Shown here piece by piece: positions 49,811 to 56,355 of a DNA stretch of 64,000 nucleotides; position 1 is the first letter of the stretch, and every line of letters begins with the position of its first letter. The DNA is from Chloroflexota bacterium (lineage in GTDB: Bacteria; Chloroflexota; Dehalococcoidia; Lucifugimonadales; JACPCL1): assembly GCA_016179765.1 (NCBI GenBank), contig JACPCL010000039.1, positions 1 through 64,000 on the forward strand, read 5' to 3'. The notes beneath the pieces are model-generated. The model was not told the origin of the DNA. It did no database searches and saw nothing but the letters and a program-made list of their open reading frames with translations. The position numbers and the translations under genes were made by a program.

Positions 49811-51501
49811 GCCTTCACCTCCGTGGAGGCCGGCTCTTCCATAATCTCGCCGATGCTTTCGCCGGGGGGAATCATGGGGTAGACGTTCTCCTCTGGGTCA
49901 ACGGTAAAGTCAATGAGGGCGGGGCCGTCGTGGGCCATGGCGGACTGGATGGCCGAGGCCACCTGGGACTTGTCGGTGACGCGCAGGGCGTAGAGGCCGA
50001 AGGCCTCGGCCAGCTTCACAAAGTCCGGGTTGCCGGTGTACTGGGTGGCGTAGAAGGTGTCCTTATAGAAGATGTGCTGCCACTGGCGCACCATGCCCAG
50101 GAAGTGGTTGTTCATGATGGCGAACTTGACGTTGATCTTGTTCTCCACAATGGTGGCCAGGTCGCACATGGTCATCTGGAAGCCGCCGTCGCCGCAGATG
50201 GACCACACCGTCTTCTCCGGGCAGGCTACCTTGGCGCCCATGGCGGCGGGAACCTCAAAGCCCATGGACCCCAGGCCGCCGGAGGTGATGAGGCTATTGG
50301 GCTCCGTGAAGGTGTAGTGCTGGGCGGCCCACATCTGGTGCTGCCCAACGCCCGTGACGATGATGGCCTTGCCCTGGGTGATGTCGGAGAGCATCTTGAT
50401 GATGAACTGCTGGGTCAGCTTGGGCTTGTCTCCCAAACGCAGAGAGGGATGCTCCTGGCGGAGCTGTTCAATCTCCTCCAGCCACTCGCCGTGGGTGTTT
50501 GGCTTCACCTCTTTGTTGAGGGCGCGGAGCACGCGCTTCAGGTCGCCGACGATGGGCACATGGGTGCGCACGTTCTGGCCAATGACGGAGGGGTCAATGT
50601 CAATGTGGATGATCTTGGCTTTGGGGGCGAAGGCGCTGATCCTGCCCGTGACGCGGTCGTCAAAGCGAGCGCCCAGGCTGATGACCAGGTCAGCCCGGTC
50701 AATGGCCATGCTGGCGTAGGCGACGCCGTGCATGCCAGGCATCCCGATGCTCAGGGGGTGTGTCTCCGGAAAGGAGCTGACGCCCAGCAAGGTGGTGATG
50801 ACCGGTATGTGCGTCTTCTCTACCAGATCCCGCATCTCGTCGTAGGCGCGGGAGAGTATGACGCCGTGGCCGGCCAGGACCACGGGCCGTTTGGCGTCGT
50901 TGATCAGGCGGGCTGCTGTTTTGATCTGGGTGGGATTGCCTTCCATGGTGGGCTTGTACCCCGGGAGGTCAATCCCCTCAGGGAAGACGAATTCCGCCAC
51001 CTCATTGAGCACGTCCTTGGGGATATCCACCAGAACAGGGCCGGGTCGACCGGTGGAGGCGATGTAGAAAGCCTCGTGGATGGCCCTGGGGACATCGGAG
51101 GCGCTCATCACCAGCATGTTGTGCTTGGTGACGGGCAACGTGATGCCGGTGGTGTCCACCTCCTGGAAGGCGTCCTTGCCAATGGCGCCCCTGGCCACCT
51201 GGCCGGTGATGGCCACCAGGGCGGAGGAGTCCATGTACGCACAAGCCAGGCCGGTGACCAGGTTGGTGGCCCCGGGGCCGGAGGTAGCCATGCAGACGCC
51301 TACTCTGCCAGAAGCCCGGTAGTAACCGTCGGCTCCCATGGCGGCGCCCTGCTCGTGCCGTACCAGGATGTGCTTGATCTGGGGGTACTCGGGCATGGTC
51401 TGGTACAGCGGCAGGATAGCGCCGCCTGGGATGCCGAATACGACGTCCACGCCCTCTCGGATCAGGCATTCGCAGACCATCTGGGCGCCGGTGAGTTTCA
51501 T
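49798..51501 (-). CDS. ilvB: Acetolactate synthase, large subunit
   Basis: ThDP enzyme, first step of valine/leucine/isoleucine synthesis. 567 residues. GVDVVFGIPGGAILPLYQ and HEQGAAMGADGYYRASGRVG contain the catalytic Glu; LGSMGFEVPAAMGAKVACPE and ICGDGGFQMTMCDLAT carry the ThDP-Mg motif (GDG); NNHFLGMVRQWQ follows. ATG 51501 with GGAAGG upstream. It is the first gene of the T-box-controlled ilv-leu operon. Confidence 0.97.
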   Translation of the reverse strand: MKLTGAQMVCECLIREGVDVVFGIPGGAILPLYQTMPEYPQIKHILVRHEQGAAMGADGYYRASGRVGVCMATSGPGATNLVTGLACAYMDSSALVAITGQVARGAIGKDAFQEVDTTGITLPVTKHNMLVMSASDVPRAIHEAFYIASTGRPGPVLVDIPKDVLNEVAEFVFPEGIDLPGYKPTMEGNPTQIKTAARLINDAKRPVVLAGHGVILSRAYDEMRDLVEKTHIPVITTLLGVSSFPETHPLSIGMPGMHGVAYASMAIDRADLVISLGARFDDRVTGRISAFAPKAKIIHIDIDPSVIGQNVRTHVPIVGDLKRVLRALNKEVKPNTHGEWLEEIEQLRQEHPSLRLGDKPKLTQQFIIKMLSDITQGKAIIVTGVGQHQMWAAQHYTFTEPNSLITSGGLGSMGFEVPAAMGAKVACPEKTVWSICGDGGFQMTMCDLATIVENKINVKFAIMNNHFLGMVRQWQHIFYKDTFYATQYTGNPDFVKLAEAFGLYALRVTDKSQVASAIQSAMAHDGPALIDFTVDPEENVYPMIPPGESIGEIMEEPASTEVKAWSR

Positions 51502-51526
51502 CGCCAGTACCTTCCTTTTTTCGGGA

Positions 51527-51554
51527 GTAGGGGCGCAAGGTCTTGCGCCCCTAC
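51527..51554. repeat. Hairpin between the T-box terminator and ilvB
   Basis: GTAGGGGCGCAAG at 51527-51539 pairs CTTGCGCCCCTAC at 51542-51554, 2-base loop. It lies just before the ilvB ribosome site and could mark an mRNA-processing point. Shared core with 49206. Confidence 0.55.
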
Positions 51555-51566
51555 GCGATGCAGGCT

Positions 51567-51820
51567 AACAAAAATCCCGCCCCTACTACAGCTTAGGGAC
51601 GGGAGCATAGCCCGCGGTACCACCCTACTTTTTCCCGATGCGGTCGGGAAACCCTCGTGCGCTGGTATCGGTGCGCCTCCGCCAAGCCTTACTCTTCGTT
51701 CAGGCTGGCCGCTCCGGGGCGAGTTCGCTGGGGCGCTGCTACCGGCTTGCACCGCCGCCGGCTCTCTGGAGCGCTACCCCTGCTACTACTCCCCTTCTCT
51801 GCGGTCTATTGTTCGTGTAC
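51567..51820 (-). promoter_or_regulatory. T-box leader of the ilv-leu operon, probable Leu (CUC) specifier
   Basis: On the minus strand the conserved T-box reads AGGGTGGTACCGCGGG (51626-51611). After it a terminator forms from CCCGTCCCTA and TAGGGGCGGG followed by ATTTTTGTT (51603-51567). Upstream stem I shows CAGAGAGCCGG...GCAAGCCGG (the AGAG and distal-loop motifs) and the specifier region GCGAACTCGCCCC, in which CTC (51723-51721) would be read by tRNA-Leu. Uncharged tRNA would favour antitermination. The element, with the promoter, explains most of gap 51502-51963. Confidence 0.92.
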
Positions 51821-51829
51821 GAATAGCTC

Positions 51830-51858
51830 ACGCTATCATGGCGGTTCTCGCCTGTCAA
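51830..51858 (-). promoter_or_regulatory. Promoter of the ilv-leu operon
   Basis: TTGACA at 51858-51853 (perfect -35), 17-base spacer, TAGCGT at 51835-51830 with TG one base before (extended -10). Start of transcription would be near 51823, right at the T-box stem I. Confidence 0.7.
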
Positions 51859-51963
51859 TAGGGGGTTGCCAGGCACACTTGCGTAGAGCGGGGAGGGGCT
51901 GTACCCTGGGTTCTTCACAGGCCAGTATTGCGTCCAACCAGAGCAGAGAAGGGGAGTCCTAAC

Positions 51964-53811
51964 GTGAAGATCGTCGTATGTGTCAAGCAGACGCCATCAG
52001 CCGCTGAAACCCGGTTCAACGAAGAGACCAAGACCCTGGTCCGAGAAGGCGTGTCCCTGGTCATCAGTAGCCTGGACCGGCGGGCCCTCCTGGAGGCCCT
52101 TCGCCTGCGTGGCGAGGTTGGGGGCACGGTGACGGTGGTGAGCATGGGGCCGCCCCAGGCCCGCAGCGCCTTGCAGGAGTGCCTGGCCCTGGGGGCCGAT
52201 GATGCGGTGCTCTTGACGGACCGCGCCTTAGCTGGCGCGGACACCCTGGCCACGGCCCGTGCCCTTGCCGCCGCCATCAAGAAACTGGCGCCGGACCTGG
52301 TGGTATGTGGCAAGTTCAGCATTGACTCGGAGACCGCCCAGGTGCCGCCGGAGGTGGCCGAGCTGCTGGGGCTGCCCCAGGTGACCTCGGCGCGCAAGGT
52401 CAGGCCAGCCTCCACTCCAGGGGCCCTGTGGGTGGAGCGGGAGACTGACGAGGGGTATGAGCAATACGAGGTCTTCCTGCCGGCGCTGCTTTCGGTGACG
52501 GAGCTCATCATTACCAGCCGGCGGCCTGCCCCAGAGGCCATGGAGGCGGCGGCGCAGAAGGCGATAACGGTGTGGAGCGCCGCCGACATCGGGGGCGATC
52601 CCGCCCTTTACGGCTCCGCCGGTTCCCCCACCAGGGTGGCCGAGCTTCGCTCTGCCGCCCTGGAGCGCAAGGGGCGGACGATCCCAGGGGATAATCCCGC
52701 CCAGGCGGCGTTGCAACTGGCGGACTACCTCATAGCCAGCGGCCTCTTCCACCCCAGGACAGCGCGGCAGGCGACGAAGGCGCGCCGGTCCGCCGGCAAC
52801 CGGGCTTCCTCTGGGGTGTCTCTCTGGGCTGTTGCCGAGGTGTTAGAGGGCCGCCTGCGCCCCGTCACCCACGAGCTCCTGGGCGCTGCCCAGGACATCG
52901 CCGACCGGTTGGGCGGAGAGGTCGCCGCCCTGCTGGCGGGCGGCCCCTCCGTGGCACAACACGTCCGGGAGCTGGGCGCCTATGGCGCCGACACCGTCTA
53001 CCTTGCCGCCGACACCCGGCTTGCCAGCTATGACACCGAGGCGTACACCCATCTGGTCGCCTCGGCCATAGGACGACACCGCCCCCACGTGGTGCTGTTC
53101 CCTGCTACCACCAACGGCCGGGACCTGGCGCCGCGCGTCGCCGCCCGCCTTCAGATTGGCCTTACGGGCGACTGCGTAGGCGTGGAGGTAGACGGCGCTG
53201 GAGAGGTGGCGATGCTCAAGCCGGCATTTGGCGGCAACGTGGTCTCTCCCATCTACTCCCGCACCACGCCGGTCATGGCCACGGTGCGGCCCGGCGCCCT
53301 GGATGCCCGCGCCCCCAACCGGCGGGTGCAGCCCCAGGTGGTCCCCATCCCCTTCTCCTGGGAAGGGGAGAGCCGCGTCCGTCTGGTGCAGGCGGCGGCG
53401 CAGGAAGGGCTGGACGCTACTGGCCTGGACGACGCCGACGTGGTCATTGGCGTTGGCATGGGCGTTGGCGGCCCGGAGAACCTTCCAGAGGTTAAGAAGC
53501 TGGCAGAAGTCCTCCACGCGAGCCTGGGGTCCAGCCTACGCGTCGCCACGGCCGGGTGGCTGCCTCCCCAGGTACAGCTCGGGCTTACGGGAAGAACGGT
53601 CGCCCCACGCTTCTACATCGCCATCGGCGTCTCTGGCCAGGCGAACCATCTGGTCGGCGCGCGCAAGGCCGAGCACATCGTCGCCATCAACAACGATCCC
53701 AATGCCCCCATCTTCAAGTCAGCGGACTTCGGCGTGGTAGGGGATTGGAAGCAAGTGGTGCCGCCCCTGGTGGCGGCCCTGGCAGAGCGCAGGCCGGCCA
53801 GGCAGGATTGA
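51964..53811 (+). CDS. Electron transfer flavoprotein, beta and alpha subunits fused
   Basis: 615 residues from GTG 51964 (GGGGAGT upstream). Residues 1 to about 250 are EtfB-like: MKIVVCVKQTPSAAETRFNE, DADDAVLL-type nucleotide region (LGADDAVLLTDRALAGADTL) and DSETAQVPPEVAELLGLPQV. Residues about 290-615 are EtfA-like and end with the FAD domain: RVATAGWLPPQVQLGLTGRT, FYIAIGVSGQANHLVGARKA and AINNDPNAPIFKSADFGVVG. Normally two subunits from etfB and etfA; here one chain carries AMP and FAD sites. It passes electrons from acyl-CoA or other dehydrogenases; its acceptor is not in the window. Confidence 0.92.
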   Translation: MKIVVCVKQTPSAAETRFNEETKTLVREGVSLVISSLDRRALLEALRLRGEVGGTVTVVSMGPPQARSALQECLALGADDAVLLTDRALAGADTLATARALAAAIKKLAPDLVVCGKFSIDSETAQVPPEVAELLGLPQVTSARKVRPASTPGALWVERETDEGYEQYEVFLPALLSVTELIITSRRPAPEAMEAAAQKAITVWSAADIGGDPALYGSAGSPTRVAELRSAALERKGRTIPGDNPAQAALQLADYLIASGLFHPRTARQATKARRSAGNRASSGVSLWAVAEVLEGRLRPVTHELLGAAQDIADRLGGEVAALLAGGPSVAQHVRELGAYGADTVYLAADTRLASYDTEAYTHLVASAIGRHRPHVVLFPATTNGRDLAPRVAARLQIGLTGDCVGVEVDGAGEVAMLKPAFGGNVVSPIYSRTTPVMATVRPGALDARAPNRRVQPQVVPIPFSWEGESRVRLVQAAAQEGLDATGLDDADVVIGVGMGVGGPENLPEVKKLAEVLHASLGSSLRVATAGWLPPQVQLGLTGRTVAPRFYIAIGVSGQANHLVGARKAEHIVAINNDPNAPIFKSADFGVVGDWKQVVPPLVAALAERRPARQD

Positions 53812-53827
53812 CCCCTTCTTGCGAGGC

Positions 53828-53859
53828 TTGGCAACTTTGTTGCGAGGCAAGTGTATAAT
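53828..53859 (+). promoter_or_regulatory. Possible promoter of the MATE gene
   Basis: TATAAT at 53854-53859 is exact; the best -35 is TTGGCA (53828-53833) at a long 20-base spacer. Transcription would start in the leader 70 bases before the ATG. Confidence 0.35.
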
Positions 53860-53936
53860 GGCCTGCAACGTATACAGGAACCTTCGGCCATTGGGTTGCA
53901 GAGGGAGAATCCTGCCTTAACGGAGGGGAACACTGC

Positions 53937-55514
53937 ATGGCGGACCAGTCCGAACGCCCTCTTCTTCATCCAGTCATTGAGACCGGATACTCTGATGCTC
54001 CTGGCGCGGAAGAGGCGTCACCCGAGCCATCCGGTTCCCCAAGGGGGGCCATCGCGCCATCCCAGAACTGGCAGGGGGACGCTGCAACCGCCGTGACGCC
54101 CGCGCCAGGGGTAGGAATGCGTGGGCGTAGGGGCATGGACGGCGGACGGCTGGGGCACGCTCACCGAGACCTGACCACAGGCAGCATCCCAAGAAACCTC
54201 TGGCATCTATCCTGGCCCCAGATACTGGAAGGAATCCTGAACGTCCTTGACCAGATGGTGGATCTGCTGTGGGCGGGCCGGCTGCCCGGCGGTTTCCGGA
54301 CCCTGGCTGGGGTAGGAGTGGCCCAGAGCTTCACCCAATTTGGCATGATGATGCGGCAGGGCCTGGACATGGCGGCGCGCGCCATGATCTCCCGTGCCAT
54401 TGGAGCCGGCAATATCCCCCTGGCTAACCACATTGCCCTGCAAGCCTTCACCCTCACAGGGGTCTACTCAATCCTCATGGTGGCCGTGGGCCTCTTGCTG
54501 ACCGACGTGTTTCTTAGGCTTATTGGAGCCAGCGAGGCGGTGCAGGCCGAAGCGGCCATGTACATGCGCATCCAGTTCGTTGGCATGGCCACCCAGGGCT
54601 TCCGGATGGCCAGCGGGGCCGCCCTCCAGTCCGCTGGCGACGTCATGTCGCCTTTGAAGGCCACCACCATAACGCGGGTGCTCCACATCGTCCTAACCCC
54701 TTTCTTGATGTTTGGCTGGTGGTGGTTCCCCAGCATAGGGCTTGCGGGAGCAGCCCTGGCTAACGTAGTAGCCCAACTGGCTGGATGCATGGTCAACTTT
54801 CAGGCGCTGATGGGAGGGCACTCTCGCCTGCACCTGACTTTACGAGGTTACCGGGTAGACTATCCCTTGCTGTGGCGGATGTTGAAGCTGGGAACTCCGG
54901 CTTCTATAGCAGGGACGGAGCGGGCGGTCGCCCAGTTGATGTTGCTGAGGCTGGTGTCCCCCTTTGGCGACGTGGCTCTGGCCGCCTATGCCCTGACCCG
55001 GCGTATGGAGATGTTCGCGAACTTCGGGAGCATGGGACTGGGACAGGCGGCGGGTATCCTGGTGGGGCAGAACCTGGGCGCGGGACATCCTGAACGGGCT
55101 AAGCAGTCCATTGGCTGGGCACTGCTGTATGTGATAGTCATGAAGTCATTCATTGGAGCTCTGATCTTTGCCTTTCCTGTCCTCCTGGTCACCATCTTCA
55201 CCGGTGAACCGGAGGTGGTGGAGCTTACGACCGTATGGCTGCGCATTCAAGTGCTGGCCGCCATCTTGATGGGCCTGGCGATGATTTTCCAGCAGTCGTT
55301 CAATACTGCCGGCGATACGATGGCGCCTCTGCTCGTGACCCTGGTGGCGGTGTGGGGCGTTGAGCTGCCCGTGGCCTGGATACTCGCTCATGGCCTGGGG
55401 ATTGGTCCGTTGGGGGTGGGCTACGCCGCCATCGCCTGTATGGCGATGCGTCTCGTGGGGTACGTGCCGTACTTCTACTGGGGCCGATGGATGAGGATCA
55501 AGGTCATAGACTGA
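53937..55514 (+). CDS. MATE-family efflux transporter
   Basis: 525 residues, 12 predicted helices after a soluble N-terminus of about 80 residues. SWPQILEGILNVLDQMVDLL is the first helix with the MATE start pattern, GVGVAQSFTQFGMMMRQGLD and GMGQAAGILVGQN-type (LGQAAGILVGQNLGAG) repeats follow in each half. Such proteins export cationic drugs or metabolites with Na+ or H+. The cargo is unknown. ATG 53937 has GGAGGGG. The N-terminal extension is Pro/Gly-rich and unusual. Confidence 0.88.
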   Translation: MADQSERPLLHPVIETGYSDAPGAEEASPEPSGSPRGAIAPSQNWQGDAATAVTPAPGVGMRGRRGMDGGRLGHAHRDLTTGSIPRNLWHLSWPQILEGILNVLDQMVDLLWAGRLPGGFRTLAGVGVAQSFTQFGMMMRQGLDMAARAMISRAIGAGNIPLANHIALQAFTLTGVYSILMVAVGLLLTDVFLRLIGASEAVQAEAAMYMRIQFVGMATQGFRMASGAALQSAGDVMSPLKATTITRVLHIVLTPFLMFGWWWFPSIGLAGAALANVVAQLAGCMVNFQALMGGHSRLHLTLRGYRVDYPLLWRMLKLGTPASIAGTERAVAQLMLLRLVSPFGDVALAAYALTRRMEMFANFGSMGLGQAAGILVGQNLGAGHPERAKQSIGWALLYVIVMKSFIGALIFAFPVLLVTIFTGEPEVVELTTVWLRIQVLAAILMGLAMIFQQSFNTAGDTMAPLLVTLVAVWGVELPVAWILAHGLGIGPLGVGYAAIACMAMRLVGYVPYFYWGRWMRIKVID

Positions 55515-55552
55515 GGGGTGCTGCCTCGCCATCCCTAGCAGGGTTGGTGGTG

Positions 55553-56350
55553 TTAGTAGTGCACCGCAGCGCCAACGCCGCCGCTTGCTTCTATGACCTC
55601 GCCCGTGATCGCCCCGGCCTTCTCCGAGCACAGGAACACCGCCAGGAAGGCAATCTCCGAGGCGTCTACGACCCTGCCGATGAAGTTGGACCACAGGGCG
55701 TTCTGCAATCCCCGCCGCTCGTACTCCTTCAAGGTGAGCCCCTCCTGAGCGGCGCGCTGGGCGAAGCGCTCGGTCCGGGTGGGCCCAGGGTGGATGCAGT
55801 TGACGGTAATGCCGTCCTTGCCAAGCTGGCTGGCCAGGGTGCGAGTGAGGTGGACGAGGGCCACGTTGCGCGCGCCGGCGCTGATGTTGACGGCGTTGCG
55901 GGCGTTGTGCCCGCTCAGGTTGATGATGCGCCCCCACTTCATACGCCGCAGGTACGGAGCGGCTGCCCGCGAGGTGCGCAACGCGCCCATGTACTTGATG
56001 TCAAAATCGCTGAGCACTGCGGCGTCGGGGATGCCGTCCACGGGGCCGCTGGCGGAGCCACCCGGCGTCGCCGCACTGTTGACCAGGATGTGCAGCCCGC
56101 CCAGGGCATCGGCGGCCTGGGCCACCATCCCGTCCACCTGCTCCTTGCTGGTCACGTCCACCGGTAGCGGGACGATGCGGCATCCCGTAAGCTGATGCAA
56201 CTCCTGGGCGGTCTGCTTCAGAGCGTCCAGGCCGCGGGCGCTGATGGCGATGTCTGCGCCCTCTCGCGCCAGCTCCAGGGCGATGGCTTTACCCAGGCCC
56301 CTGCTTCCTCCAACGACCAGGGCGGTCTTGCCGGTAAGACCCAGGTCCAT
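55553..56350 (-). CDS. Short-chain dehydrogenase/reductase-like protein, YxxxK absent
   Basis: 265 residues with an intact cofactor half: ALVVGGSRGLGKAIALELAR and HILVNSAATPGG. In the active-site helix the usual YxxxK is not found; the segment is NISAGARNVALVHLTRTLAS, with Ala at the Tyr position and Asn at the Lys position by helix alignment. Ser of INLSG is kept. So a normal dehydrogenase mechanism is doubtful. It follows acnA by 5 bases and is probably cotranscribed. The C-terminus contains a clear substrate lid. Confidence 0.82.
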   Translation of the reverse strand: MDLGLTGKTALVVGGSRGLGKAIALELAREGADIAISARGLDALKQTAQELHQLTGCRIVPLPVDVTSKEQVDGMVAQAADALGGLHILVNSAATPGGSASGPVDGIPDAAVLSDFDIKYMGALRTSRAAAPYLRRMKWGRIINLSGHNARNAVNISAGARNVALVHLTRTLASQLGKDGITVNCIHPGPTRTERFAQRAAQEGLTLKEYERRGLQNALWSNFIGRVVDASEIAFLAVFLCSEKAGAITGEVIEASGGVGAAVHY

Positions 56351-56355
56351 GTTCT

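Noticed and set aside
49930-51861. 643-residue plus-strand frame opposite ilvB and its T-box
   Set aside because: Mirror of ilvB; runs into the T-box and lacks any motif.
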